Below are positions 1 to 12,297 of a stretch of DNA of 64,000 nt, one piece after another. The notes beneath the pieces are model-generated. The model was not told where the DNA came from, did not search any database, and worked only from the letters and a program-made list of their open reading frames with translations. Each line of letters begins with the position of its first letter. Positions within the stretch are counted from its first letter, which is position 1. A program made the position numbers and the translations under genes. Source of the DNA: Panax quinquefolius (taxonomy: Eukaryota > Streptophyta > Magnoliopsida > Apiales > Araliaceae); contig CM035169.1 in assembly GCA_020205615.1 (NCBI GenBank), positions 16,375,258-16,439,257 on the forward strand, given 5' to 3'.

Positions 1-54
1 TGTTTCGTAACAAACACCTTTTGCTAAGTGGAATTATAGAACATATACCCTAAA

Positions 55-330
55 CTTACTTTAGGATGTCCCACAAATCAGACATGTCAAATCTTGTCCC
101 AAGCTTATCCTTCTTCAAACCTTTTCACATAAGTTGGACAACCCCTTATCTTAACATACTTAAGATTAGGAATCCTCCCCGTCCATAACTTTTTATGGAG
201 TCTTCAATGGATTTTGAGGTTACCTTTCGTAGATATGCAACCATTTCTAGATATGATCCTAGAAGGATACCGGAATGTTGGTAAAATCATTATGGACCGC
301 ACTATGTCCAACAAGGTACGATTTTTCCTT
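55..330 (-). pseudogene. Ty1/copia integrase fragment
   Basis: Reading the minus strand, broken frames give pieces typical of the C-terminal half of a copia integrase: R-T-L-L-D followed by V-R-S, then 'ILSMLRIRGCPTYVKRFEED'-like text, then G-Y and V-F-V-T-R-N. Copia integrases carry the pattern 'LKYLKIWGCEAYVKR' at this place. The frame is broken by stops and shifts, so nothing here can be translated through. It belongs with the gag fragment near 1.2-1.8 kb. The protease and N-terminal integrase between them are not recognisable, so the copy is deleted as well as mutated. Confidence 0.6.
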
Positions 331-1178
331 TCGTGATACATAAATCATTTATTACATATCACGAGAAGGCCCATTAATGAGAAAACCATTTGAGATGATC
401 AAGAAACTTATCAGCACAAGTATTTATTCCTCGATCTAATCAAAGAATCTTAATACTTTGTCAATTTGTTTCACTTCTCAATTTTGAACCTTTCAAATAA
501 TTCACATCAGTATTTCAACAAATACACACACATTCAACTCTTTGAATGATCATCTCCTTCTTTTCTTATACTAATTTGTTCAATATGCAAAATTATTTTC
601 ATGTAAGTCAAGTATACAAAATTTATTAAGTAACCATTTCTATACAAAACATTATTATTATAAATAGATCAACAATTGTTCTTAATTATAATACCAAAGA
701 TTTCATCGTTCAACAATAAAATGGAAATAATATTTTTAACAAGAACGGAATACAATAACAACTTATCGACTTAATAGATTTGTTCAGTAGACATTGCTAA
801 ACTATAAGTTTCTATGGCTAATATGGCAAACCTTGCTACATTTCCGCATTATATGATTACTTATATTTGTTTAGCTTTCCACTTTACTTGGTCCCTTCAT
901 AAATCTATATTTATGATAACCAAAGTCGGTATCCAATACCCAAGTAGAACCTCGACTTAAAGAAAAATTTATTTCAATCATGAACAAAAATCAGATTGTA
1001 AATCAAACTTCACTAAGCTTCTTTCGTTAGCCTCTCGCAAGATGCTTCTCGCAGCTTTCTTTCCAAAGGTCCGTGCTTATTATAGTGGAAGCAAACTCAT
1101 TTGCTATCCGTGACGCTTTTATTCTTATTATCCTTTGTTTATGCCTTTCTATTTACCTTCTTTGAATCGCTCTTCTTT

Positions 1179-1800
1179 TCAAGATCCTTTGGCCCCTACC
1201 AAGAAGACTTGATCTTTCTTGGTTGAAAAGTGACTCTCAACATTTTTTAATATGTTAAGCAAATCAATGAGGTCGATATCTAGCTTGTTTATATGAAAAT
1301 TCACAACAATGTGAAAGGAGTCCGGAGTGAGTGCAAGATCAAATCTTGGCTCAACCTCCATCCATGACAAAACCAGCTTGTCTAATCGATCAATCAAATT
1401 GATTATGTTAAGAACTTTTGTCTGCATACTATAGTGCCATCGCCATTCTAGATCGGAAGAGCTCCTTAGATATCTCGATATCTATCGCCCCACTTTCCTC
1501 ATCATCAACTACTGATGATGTGAATATATAGTAGAGCATCCATAGTTTCATGTCGACAACAAGCTCATACATCATGGATGCGAGCATGATGCATCGAGCC
1601 AATCGGCATCATCTTCGCCACTTTCTAAAAGTAGCAATGTCTTCTTCAGAGGCATCATTCTGCAACTATTGCAGTAGGATAGGCGATTAATGACATAAGA
1701 TAGCTTTTCACCATGAGAACTATTCTCAAATTCCTTAACCAATCCATTTAATTTGGTCCGGTTAATTTAGCATCTAATATGCTTCGCAGCGATAGTAATT
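1179..1800 (-). pseudogene. Ty1/copia gag fragment
   Basis: An 82-residue minus-strand frame (1179-1427) contains L-I-D-R-L-D-K-L, a 'SFHIVVNFHINKLD' stretch, then D-L-L-N-I-L-K and S-H-F. Copia-type gag (the UBN2-like region) has the same order: an L-I-x-x-L-x-x-L-G segment, then a 'S.F..FV.NYHMNKLD' segment, then 'LLNMLKTAE'. Upstream on the minus strand (1440-1800) weaker frame-shifted gag-like text continues. There is no intact start and no continuous frame, so this is a decayed copy. Confidence 0.6.
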
Positions 1801-2010
1801 TTAGACATTGTAAAATTTCAGAAATGAATTTGTAATTAACAACATTTTAACATACATTCTTTTATTAATTACCAAAATAAATTAGGTCTTGTTTTAAATT
1901 GGTATCTCCCACTATTTTCTTCAAACTATATTACCCTCACTTATATAGTTCGCAAAATCTAATTAAAGACTCTTAAAGGAGAATAAGGATCCCATTTCAA
2001 ATGTATATAG

Positions 2011-2307
2011 CCTTGTGGTGACACAACAAACTATATATAAATAAATAGGTAGACAACTTTTGTCAATTACATCAACTATGCAACTCCTTTTCTTTTGTCT
2101 CTTAGATTATTTTGATCAAGTGGTGGCACATCCGAATCAAAATTATCCAAGTTAAGTCCGACCTAGCACTCCATATATTCAAAAAAGAAAATATCATCCT
2201 TGTGGTGACACAACAAAACAATATTGTTCAATTTTCTTTATAAGCATCAAATGTGATAATTAACATCTTAAATACTTAATACTTGCCTTTTGTGGTGACA
2301 CAACAAA
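2011..2307. repeat. Three dispersed copies of a 20-bp motif
   Basis: The motif ccttgtggtgacacaacaaa occurs at 2011-2030, again from 2198 to about 2217, and with a short insertion at 2286-2307. The copies are separated by unrelated AT-rich sequence. They lie between the copia gag remnant and the AT-rich block that follows, so they may belong to the leader or LTR of that element. No function can be assigned. Confidence 0.6.
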
Positions 2308-2599
2308 CTCATATTAAATATTTAATACTCTATTAATTTTATCATGCTAAGGCTTAATGCTCGATATTCCAAATATCTTTGAACGCTAGACTTAATATAA
2401 AAATCGAGGGTTTGTTATTAATTTATCTCATCTTTGTTTAATACAGCATTTACATATATATATATAAAATACGGCCATATTAATGAACATGCGAAGCATG
2501 TTTGCATAATATATATATATATATAGTATAACCATGCATATAGAATACTATATTCTACCCGGATTGATTATGGACTTTTATTCTAGTTTCGTTCACTAG

Positions 2600-4821
2600 A
2601 GCCACCAAGTGAACCAAAAGGTCAAACCCTGGGGTGCAAGAAATAATATTTAAATATAACTATTACATTTAAACTGGGGCTCCATTACAAATCTGTCTTC
2701 AAGCGCCTCCTTCGCTCCCTCCTTGATCTCCAATTTTTCAAAATTAATTCTAACTATTCTTATTACAAAACTATTTAAAATAAATAGAAACCTTGATCAA
2801 GAAGCCAAGGGAAGTACATAGAGGAGAGATAGAATTTACATTCGTAAAAAATTAGAGAAGACGAGGTACATAGGAGAGGAATGAAAGTTTGCTAAGTTGG
2901 AGGAGGAATACGCGCGTGTTGTGTAGGAGTTAACAAGAGTAGAGGATAAGAGGCCATACACCGTGACGCGAAATAATTGTTAGGGTTTGTAATATTCATG
3001 AACGCAATCAAATTGCAAAAATAAGTTAAACGCGTGAAAATCGTCAGAGTTTTAAAATTTTACAAACTATAAACCCTGATCACCCTTTAAACACAATTAT
3101 TAATTAAACGTAAAAGATGAATAAGAAACATACCCTTGAAGATCCGACCTTCCTCGTGTACAAGTTCACCTCCATCCTTTTTCGCTCAACTTGAATCCAC
3201 CGGGTTTGGTTCCTTCCTTCGATCAACGTTAGCCACCCAAGTGTTTGCCCTCCTCAGAGGTGATCCACCAAGGAAGAAGAAGAATTCAAGAAGATGGGTG
3301 GTTAATAAACCCTAGTTTTTCTATCTCTATGTAAAAGGCGCTTCCAAAACCTGGAATAACGCCGCCTTGATATCCGTGATAATCCTCTTATAAATATATC
3401 AAGTAACCCTATTAAAATAAGGTATTATTTAATTAAACCCTTTAATTAAAGGGGCTCCTTAATCTTATTAGGGATAATTAATTAAACTCCTTTAACTAAT
3501 TTTCCTTCCTAATCCAATTAAGAATAAATGAGAGTATTTATATTAAATTAATTCCTAAACTCTTTTAGAAATTAAAATAATAATAATAATTGTAATAATA
3601 TTAATAAGACTCCTCTTATTAATTTATATTTAATATTTCTAAAATATTAAATAATAATATTAAGCTATTTAATTTATTCTATTACCATAGATTAAATTAA
3701 ATATACATAACATATTATTACGATTATGCCATTAACTTCTTAAATAATTATTCTTCCTTTTATGGTGTGACCTTTACGTTTCTTCATATTAAACCTATTG
3801 TGAATAAATCAATTAGAATAATTCTAATCTTATTTAAATAAATAAATTAAATAATTAATTAATTTAAATAAATAATATTTATTCTACAATAGGATAAGCC
3901 TCCCAACGATCAACCACTTTCCAGATAATATAGATTTCAACATTAATCATAAAAGAACTTTTGAGTAAATAGTTACCGACAATTCAATCCTTCCACCATA
4001 CAATGTCCCAATTAAATATAAGATATGGAATTTTCATCAAGTCTTATTTTATTTAATTATATGTATTTCGACTCTTAAACGCATAACTCCAAATAATGCA
4101 AATTAGAAACTCCTTTCTAATTTCATTCGCTTTCGCCAAGGACTACCTGGGTTGTCATTTATCGAATCACATAGACATTTCTCTCTTTAATAAAAGTGGT
4201 AGATTCTTTATCGATCATACATTATCTCCATGTACAACTTATTATACCCAAGCATACCCTTTGATATACCCTAAGGGTCTTAAGGAATAAGTCAAAGTAT
4301 AACTCATCATACACAAGATACTATGATGATCTCAAGTCCAAGGATCACTCAGACTACTATCACTACAGAATTCCTATCGACAGCAAGTAAAACTCCATTA
4401 GGTATTCCTTAATGAGCCACGCTCAAATGAACTTATTCTCTAATAAAGACCTACATACTGCTTTTAGTGTGTTCCACACAAATGATCATGAGATCAATCA
4501 TCCTCATCCAACGAAGCAAGTTAACGATGTACCAATCTATCCGGATTCACTAATCCCCAATTTAGTAATCCATCGATTGGGAACTATTTTAGTTTTAAGC
4601 TTTCTAAGAATTTAGATCTCATTAGAATGATCATCATCATTATTCTAAAAGCATTGCTTAAAACTACGGGTTTATCACATATTATAAAACAAAGATCATG
4701 TAGATAATTAAAAGCCTTTAATAAATTAATACTTTTATTAATAAATGAATAAGATTGTTATAAAGTATATGCTTTATCATCAAACATGATCAACTTTGTG
4801 TGCATATTACTTTCACTTACA
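2600..4821 (-). other. AT-rich non-coding block, possible LTR
   Basis: I found no gene here. The block is rich in aattaa and ttaattaa strings with short purine-rich runs. Its right edge, on the minus strand, starts TGTAAG directly after the gypsy polypurine tract at 4822-4832. The sequence beyond TGTAAG does not match the other LTRs in this window. It could be the LTR of the copia fragment to its left, or foreign sequence that replaced the 3' LTR of the gypsy element to its right. The left limit is approximate. Confidence 0.35.
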
Positions 4822-5169
4822 ACCTCCCTTCTTATGAAATTTCTACTCGAAATTGTGGTACGTACGACTGGTATGTCAAGAGGTAAGGATACCTTAATTT
4901 CATTTCGATTCTAACTCCCAAGTCATTTCCTCAACATCGTGGTTCCTCCACAAAACTTCGACTTGAGGTATAACCTGGAGCGTAGAATATGTTCCTTCTT
5001 ATCCAAAATTTGAACAGAACCCTTCTTATACGCCAAATCTTCACTATTTCGTCCAGGTTCTAACTCAATAATATGGTTCTGGTCTTTCACATATTTACGT
5101 AACATGGATATGTGAAAAATGTTATGAACACGAGACATATTTCACAGAAAGTCGAGTCTATAAGCCACG

Positions 5170-6250
5170 CTCCTACTCGATCGAGGATTAAAATGGACCG
5201 ATGAATCGAGGATTAAGTTTTCCTCTCTTTCCAAATCTTGTAACTCCTTTCCATGGAGCAACTCTTAACAACACATGATCTCCTATATCAAATTCCACGT
5301 CCTTTCGATGAAGATCAAGATAACTCTTTTGTCTATTTTGTGAGGTTTTTATACGTTGTCGGATCGTTTTGAATCTTTTCCGTAGTCATACACGCATCAA
5401 CTCCGGCCCCAACAACGTTGTTTCACCCACCTCATCCCAAAGATACCGAGAACGACACTTTCTTCCATACAACGCTCGAATGGAGCCATGCCAATACTTG
5501 CTTGATAATCGTTATTGTTGTAGAAAACTCCACCAATGGTAAGAACTTGTCCCAACTCCCTTGAAATCAAGGACACGTAGTCTTAAAAGATCTTCAAGAG
5601 TTTGAATAGTCCTCTCCGATCGCTCGTCTGGTCTCGAGGATGATACGCCGAAGCTAAATCGTAAGTCCGCGCTCATAGCTTTTTGCAAACCAACCCAAAA
5701 TCGTGAAGTGAATCTTGGGTCTCGATCGAAACTATGGATACGGATACCATGCAGCCTTTACAATCTCGTTTATGTACATACGAGCAAGACGCTCAAGTGT
5801 ATAAGTTTCTCAGACGGTCAGAAGAAATGAGCGCACTTGGTCAATCTATCAACAATGACCCAAATCGCATCAACGCCTTGAGAAACCTTAGAAGACCCAG
5901 AATTAAATCCATGGTAATGTGCTCCCACTTCCATTCGGAATTTCAAGTGGTCAGAATGGACCTTTTGGTACTTGATGTTCGCTTTTAACTCGCTGACAAG
6001 TTAGACACCTTGAGATAAACAAATGCTTATCTCTCTCTTTATATTGCTTCCACCAAAATGTATGACTAATATCATGATACATTTTGGTACTCCTGTGATG
6101 GATTGCAAATGGTGTCAGTGTGGCTCCATCATGATATTATACTTAAATCGTGGTCGTTAGAACACAAAGTCCGGAGTTGACTCAAGTATTCTTCTTCATC
6201 GATTCTTGCTCCTAAGATAAGACCTTCTTGCACTTTCTTCCTCATACGCA
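5170..6250 (-). pseudogene. Gypsy integrase remnant, element A
   Basis: Around 5700-5960 the minus strand shows the start of the integrase core: W-E-H-I-T-M-D followed, one shift later, by Q-G-V-D-A-I-W-V-I-V-D-R-L-T-K. Gypsy integrases carry the first catalytic aspartate in the M-D-F position. Downstream (4923-5138) R-V-H-N-I-F-H-I-S-M-L-R-K-Y-V and I-E-L-E mark the C-terminal integrase/chromodomain junction. The frame is broken throughout. Confidence 0.65.
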
Positions 6251-7129
6251 TCTCCTGTGTCCAGAGCTTGAAAGCCTTTAACTTTATCGATTAAAGTTTG
6301 GTTCTACTCAGATACTCGCTTATCATCACATGCTTCCCCAGAGTCTTTAACTCTATCTCCATCCTTTGCAAGTCACACAAAATGGGCCTTCAGGTTGACA
6401 ATAACGCGACTCAGATACTTGCATACGATCTTCGCTTCAATGCGCTACCTACCACGCTCGCTTTTCCAGTGATGGTATGATCATAATCTTTCAACAGATT
6501 CAAGCCAACGTCGTTGTCGCATGTTGAGTTCCTTTTGAGTGAAGAAATATTTGAGGCTTTTATGATCCGTAAAGATCTCCACTTTTCCCCATACAAGTAA
6601 TGCCTCCAAATTTTAAGTGAAGATAATAACAATGCTAACTCTAGATCATGAGTAGGATAATTCCTCTCATATTCTTTGAGTTGTCATGAGGCATAAGCTA
6701 TAACTTTTCCATGTTGCATGAGAACACATCCCAACCCTTTGCTCAAGCATCATCAGAGATGACAAATCCCTCCGAGCCGATGGTATTCACGTAACAAAAT
6801 AAATAAGTCTCTCTCGAGTTCTTGAAAACTCCTCTCACATTCTTCGCTTCCAACCGAACTTTGTATCTTTCCGAGTCACCGAATAATGGAGTAGCGATTC
6901 GAGAAAATCCTTCCACTTAATCTCCGATAATAACCAAATTTAAACCGAGAAAGCTACGATTTTGGCCATCGATTTAGGTTGTTCAGCTTTGAATAGCTTC
7001 AATCTTTCATCGGGTCAACAGATATTCCATGACTTGATACCACGTGCCCAAGGAATGCTACTTCTTTAAGCTTCGAACTCACATTTCTTCAACTGGCATA
7101 AAGCTTATATTCACGGCTTTTGGAGTGTC

Positions 7130-7806
7130 ACCTCAAGTGTTGCTCACGATCTTCACTCGCTTTTGAATAAATAAGGATGTCATCAATAAAGACGACCACA
7201 AAGTGATCTAAATATTCCTTGAATACTTGGCTCATCATATCCATGAAGGCAAAGCAGGAGCATTAGTCAATCTAAAGGACATGACTAGGAATTCATAATG
7301 CCCGCATCTAGTTCGAAAAGTCGTCTTTCGAATGTTACGGTTTCTAATCTTCAATTGGTGATATCCTAATCTAAGATCAATCTTTGAAAAGAATTTGCTC
7401 TCTTGAATCGGGTCAAACAGTCATCAATACGTGGCAATGGATACCTATTTTGATGGTGACATGATTCAACTCCCGATAATCAATACAAAGTCGCATACTC
7501 CCATCTTTCTTCTTCACTTAATGTAACAGAGCACCCCAAGGAGAAGTACTCAGATTTAATAAAGCCAATGTCTAACAATTCCTGCAATTGGGTCTTTAAC
7601 TCCTCAAGTTCAATAGAGCTATTCGACATGGGCTTTGGAAATAGGTTTTTGTAGGGGTTCAAGGTCGATACAAAATTCAATTTCACGCCCGGGGTAGGCC
7701 AGAAGTTCTTCTGGGAATACGTCAGAAATTTATTAACAATAGAAATATCGCTCAAAATCGATTTATTTTTGTTTAAATCGTGATATGAGCTAAGAAAGCT
7801 CGACAT
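7130..7806 (-). pseudogene. Gypsy reverse transcriptase remnant, element A
   Basis: The open part 7480-7806 ends with P-K-P-M-S, E-L-K-T-Q-L-Q-E-L-L-D-I-G-F-I-K, the start of the gypsy polymerase domain. Further on the minus strand come D-L-R-L-G-Y-H-Q-L, a shifted H-Y-E-F-L-V-M segment, and V-V-V-F-I-D-D-I-L-I-Y-S-K (about 7155-7200), the metal-binding D-D site. At least two frame changes and several stops separate these blocks. This is the only recognisable catalytic polymerase site in the window. Confidence 0.75.
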
Positions 7807-8339
7807 CCGCTTTTCAATAAACGAATAATAGCTTTATGGCTTCGAGATGACCGTGATTGATTTTAATGGTTTGGTCGTTTGAATTCGTGATAATAGGTTG
7901 ATTAGAATATGAAAGCTAACAACCTTATTTAAAACAATCAATTTTTGCATGATAAGTAGTTAACCAATCAATCCCTAGTAATCACGTCAAATGCAAGTAT
8001 TTTTAATGAAATAAGATCGGCGTGTAATGTGAGGGTACCGATTTGAACCAAACAAGACTTATAAACAAATGGATGTAATGAAGGTTTCTCCCAACTGAGT
8101 TTCCACAGATAAGTCAAAGTCTAATTTCTCCTGAGTCAAATTTAATCGATGAGCGCAAGTAGAGAAATAAAAGAATGGGTAGAAGCAGATCAAATAAAGT
8201 ATAGACTTCATTTATAGTTTATGATAAGCTTACCCGTGATGACCTCATTCGGGTTCCTCGCTTCCTCGGGAGGTCACAACAAACGCCTCCTCAGACTCAA
8301 CGGTTTTGATTTTTCTCGAACTACTTTGGTGCCTCCATC

Positions 8340-8560
8340 CTAGTTGAATTTGTCTTCAGAAACGCACAAAATCGAGCTAAGTGACCTTTCTTCCACAATT
8401 ATACACACGCTTTGACGATACGGCGCAGATCGATCGATGTGTCCTCTCCTCCGCATTTGAAGCATACGATAGTGGTCTTTCTCCTTCCTTAACAACGGTG
8501 TCGGTGTCGACGCCTTTTCTATCATGTTGAATCTCCTTTTTTGAAATGTCCATTCTTATT
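8340..8560 (-). pseudogene. Gag zinc-knuckle remnant, element A
   Basis: On the minus strand near 8390-8470 one frame reads C-F-K-C-G-G and about 20 codons later C-V-Y-N-C-G-R-K. This is the double CCHC knuckle arrangement of gypsy gag nucleocapsids. The histidine and last cysteine of each knuckle are displaced by frame changes, so RNA binding would be lost even if the region were translated. Confidence 0.55.
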
Positions 8561-8779
8561 ATTTTGGCCCGATTACCACCAAGTGGTTACCATATCCGCC
8601 CGTTGATTCCTCCACGCTTGTTATCATCGCTCGATGACTACTCTCACCGGTATTATAATTTTGCTTACCGCTTCTTTTAGTCAAGGCTGACTCGTTATCG
8701 CGCCCACTAATCGAGCCCTATTTACAACATCGAATACAAACACGCTTTATGAGAAATAAGATGTCGACGATTCCGACTT

Positions 8780-9480
8780 CAAACCTCTAAAAACATTCGC
8801 GCCATTCTCTCTTCATTATCCACAAGTGGGACGTAAACCGTGATAACTCCGCAAATTTTGCCTGTATTGCGACACTGGCCATATTGTTTTGTTCCAACTT
8901 GATAAACTCCACCTCCTTCATGTGGTGAATACTTTCGTGAAAGTATTTGTCGTTGAAATGCCTCCCTCGAACTTCTCCCAAGATATCTTCAAGACAAAGA
9001 AGTCGAGTACGCTTTTACCGATTCCCACCAAGAATCGCCGCCTCCACAAGAATATAAAGGCTAGAAGTGGAACCTTTTCTCTCGGAGCATCCCAAGACAT
9101 CAAATATCTTGGTATCTGCTTTATCCATGCTTCCGCCGTAAGTGGTTTTTGCTCTCCTTAAACTCCCGGTGGTCCTAGCTCTTTGAATTGTTTAAGCGGT
9201 GACCGCCTCGAGAGTTTTCCGTGTTTCCACCCACGTTTTGGACAGAGTCGCTTCTCGCGTTGTTGTTGCATAAATTGCATAAAGCCTCCAACATTTTATC
9301 ATTCATCATTTGGTCAAGTGTTGTTGTTTGCATGAGGATTGTCGCTTTCTCGATGCACATTATCCTCGATTATCGATATGTGGTGAATCAACGATCGCCT
9401 CGTGCTCCAAGCTATTCTCAACATTCTCGATGTCATTTTCAGACATCGCCACAAAACAAAAGGTTAATTGACATGTAACA
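8780..9480 (-). pseudogene. Gypsy gag remnant, element A
   Basis: A 64-codon minus-strand frame (8787-8981) carries F-N-D-K-Y-F-H-E-S, K-E-V-E-F-I-K-L and A-K-F-A-E-L-S-R-F. This is the retrotransposon gag core seen in plant chromoviruses. The neighbouring segment up to about 9480 has further shifted gag-like text. The corresponding part of element C (about 49,950-50,560) matches it closely. Confidence 0.7.
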
Positions 9481-10734
9481 AATTATCTCTATATTCTCGA
9501 CCGACCAATAAAATAAAGACATAAACTTAGGTAGGTCATACTAGCAAGGTATTCCCCGCCTCCCCCTCCTAGTACTATTCTCACATCTTAGCTGTGGATT
9601 ATATCCTAAGCTCGATATTAACCGTGACGCCCCAAAATTAGGTATACATCACCCATCTTGGGTAGTCGATACATGGTATGTAATTTAAATACAAATTACT
9701 AATATAACTGCTGCGTGGTATAATACGACATAAATTGTGAGTTTGAATACAAATATTGTCTACTAGATATTATACAAACTCAAAAGGAGTCCTCATTACA
9801 ATTATTATCACACTATTTCACGTAATAGTGAGGACTACTAATGCTATCCTCTCCGACCATTACTCCGCTCCCCGACTCGTCCCAAATATATATTCATTTT
9901 TCTCAAGAGAACAAAGTGAAAGAAAAGGTGAGCTCAACTAGCTCAAGAAGCAATATTATGACTAAGATAATGCGTAATAAATTATTATTAGCCTACAACA
10001 ATGTGTTAAACCGATAAAATATAATGAACATCAAGTTTAACTACAATGAACCAAGAATCCATTAAAAGAGTCAAGTAGAAAATAAAATCTACTATCTTTT
10101 ATGATTTAAAAGGTTTTTCATCATCATATATATTGAGACTCACTTTTAATAAATATTCCACATCATCGAATCACCCCCGCACTACTACCAAGGATATTCT
10201 TTTAAGATCACGACCACAATTATTCACGCACTACGGGCCAAGAATAGTCAGGTATTCATTAATGGTCATGATCATGACAACAATCGCCCATCAATGCACT
10301 ACTACTTAATCGAGGATTTTTATCACATCATTTGTAACATTACTACCATGATTACAACCGAATAGTCTCTCGTCATAATCATACCAAGTCCATCTATGCA
10401 CTACAAAAGCCACGTATGACTTTCAACATAATATAAATATGAGGATGATGACAATGATATAAGAATTCAATAAAACAAGTTCAAGAATTATTTTATCCAG
10501 AATTATTAACGCCCAAATTGTCAACACGATATCGCTTTGTAGAGTAAAATTCAAGAATGATCGTAAGAATATTTCCATAAAAAGATATCGATGAAACGCA
10601 AATATCAAGGATATTCTACTAATTTCATGGAGTATATAAGTCAAAGTTTTAACCAACCGGGTATAATAAAGAATGGAATAACAAAAGAAATCACCATGTA
10701 TGCGATGATAGATCGCACAAAAAAAGTTATTCCA

Positions 10735-10990
10735 ACAGAATAATAAATAATGGAACTGTGTCCCGCCGTAAAACGCATGCATGTGATGTTCCAACAGATA
10801 ATAATAAAGACGGAAACCAGTCCTGTAAAAACACATGCATGTGATGTTCCAATGTAATAATAATAATAACGGAACCAGTCCTGTAAAAACACATGCATGT
10901 GATGTTCCAACATGTAATAATAATAAAGATTTTAACCAAGTCCTGCAAAAAACACATGCATGTGATGTTCCAACAAAATAATAGAAGAAT
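10735..10990. repeat. Tandem array of ~60-bp units in LTR A
   Basis: Four to five units share gatgttccaac, a run of aataataataa, a ggaaccagtcctg segment and aaaacacatgcatg. The matching array in the other subtype-A LTR is at about 54,590-54,860 with more diverged units. The repeats create overlapping minus-strand frames with repeated W-N-I-T-C-M-C-F-Y text, which explains the spurious 211-codon frame there. Confidence 0.8.
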
Positions 10991-11394
10991 GTCACCAAGT
11001 ATAGGTAAATCACAGATACAAAGTTATTCCAATAGAATAATAAGCAATGGAATAACAACAGCTTTCTTCATGAATAAGAAAGAATAACACCCTTTACTTA
11101 GTACAACAAATAATATTCCCTACCTTAGAAGAACCGAATATTGAAAAAGTGAAGTAAGCGTAATACTTTTCTTTCTTTCTCTATAGTTTGTCTTCAGAGT
11201 TTTCAATGAATTCGTAAGAAATAATAAAGGAATGAGCTTTCTATTTATAGAAAAACCGAGGGTGGCTCTTGGTCTTAACGAAGGGTCAAAATGACTCTCG
11301 TAATATCAAGAGACAACTACTATTCATGAAGGGGTAATTAACCTTTGGAACACCAAAGAGGCGCTTAACTCTCGTAATATCAAGGGACAACTAC

Positions 11395-11580
11395 TATTCA
11401 TGAAGGGGTAATTACTATCGACGAAGGTAATTACTATCGACGAAGGTAAATATTATCAAGAAGGTAATTACTATCGACGGAAGGTAATTACTTATTCACA
11501 AAGGTAATTACTATTCACAAAGGTAATTACTATTCACAAAGGTAATTACTATTCATAAAGGTAATTACTATCGACGTAAG
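11395..11580. repeat. Tandem array aaggtaattactat(c/t)
   Basis: About nine units of 17-21 bp, each a version of aaggtaattactattcac or aaggtaattactatcgacg. A shorter version is in the other subtype-A LTR at about 55,295-55,380. It lies near the far end of the LTR from the internal region boundary. Confidence 0.85.
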
Positions 11581-12297
11581 AGACTCTTAGATGATGACAT
11601 ATGGGCCCCCATAAAATAATCAAACTTACCACAAACGCCTCATAACAGACTTTTTATATACATCAATGATGAATAAATATTACCACAAATCATTTTATTT
11701 TTAATCAACACATTTTTAATCTTTCAACAATTATTAATCATTTATAACTTGTCGCCTCAATTTAATAATATAACATATTATACAGATGATACTGTGACAA
11801 TAATTGAATCAATATTATAAGAGATATGATGTAAGAATTATCAGAAGTAATAATTGAGTATAGCTAAGTGACTTTCACGTAAAGATCAATAATCAATACC
11901 GTGTGCTACTTACGCAACCACACGACATCGTACTTTTACCACGGGTAGTTCAACAGCTTTTAACCAGAACACCTCCGCCGTTATTTTTATAGAAAGATAA
12001 TTTTGTCGCTTTTTAACTATTTACAATACTTCCGTTATGGGGTCCACTAATGATTGAACCGTCGCATTTAATATTCCCGATAAAAGAATATTTCCCACCA
12101 AACGAATATTTTATAACAACTTGCTTACTTTGCAAAATTTATAAATATTACCCACAACTATAACATTATATCAAATTTATTCCATAATATTCAAAAATAA
12201 TATTTATAGAAAATTCATCTTTATTTATAAAAGTCGGGTCTTACATCGATCAACAATAGTGACCGAACGGCAATGATCAAGCAGCTAATTAATCAGT

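Larger units (their letters stand above)
4822..9624 (-). mobile_element. Ty3/gypsy chromovirus internal region, element A (degenerate)
   Basis: The minus strand reads, from high to low coordinates, a degenerate primer site (9606-9624), gag, two zinc-knuckle remnants, protease, reverse transcriptase, RNase H, integrase, a chromodomain-like tail and a polypurine tract (4822-4832). Seen directly are gag text N-D-K-Y-F-H-E-S with E-V-E-F near 8.9 kb, C-F-K-C and C-x-N-C knuckles near 8.4 kb, L-L-D-I-G-F-I-K near 7.6 kb, and the catalytic F-I-D-D-I-L-I-Y near 7.17 kb. Integrase text W-V-I-V-D-R-L-T-K lies near 5.85 kb. Gene order with integrase last defines Ty3/gypsy; the tail after integrase suggests the Del/Tekay chromovirus clade (inference). 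Many stops and shifts make it inactive. Confidence 0.85.
9625..12245 (-). repeat. LTR of element A (5' LTR, subtype A)
   Basis: The 2,621-bp block begins, in plus view, tgacgccccaaaattagg and ends gggtcttaca, i.e. TGTAAGACCC...GGCGTCA on the minus strand. It lies directly outside the primer site of element A, so it is the 5' LTR. It carries two internal tandem arrays: about 60-bp units with gatgttcca (10,735-10,990) and about 18-bp units with aaggtaattacta (11,395-11,580). The same subtype recurs at 44,142-44,159 plus 53,514-56,056. Long reading frames inside it are made by the repeats and are not genes. Confidence 0.85.

Noticed and set aside
10423..11058. 211-codon minus-strand reading frame with repeated W-N-I-T-C-M-C-F text
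   Set aside because: It is created by the ~60-bp tandem array inside the LTR; overlapping frames show the same repeated text and no protein family fits.
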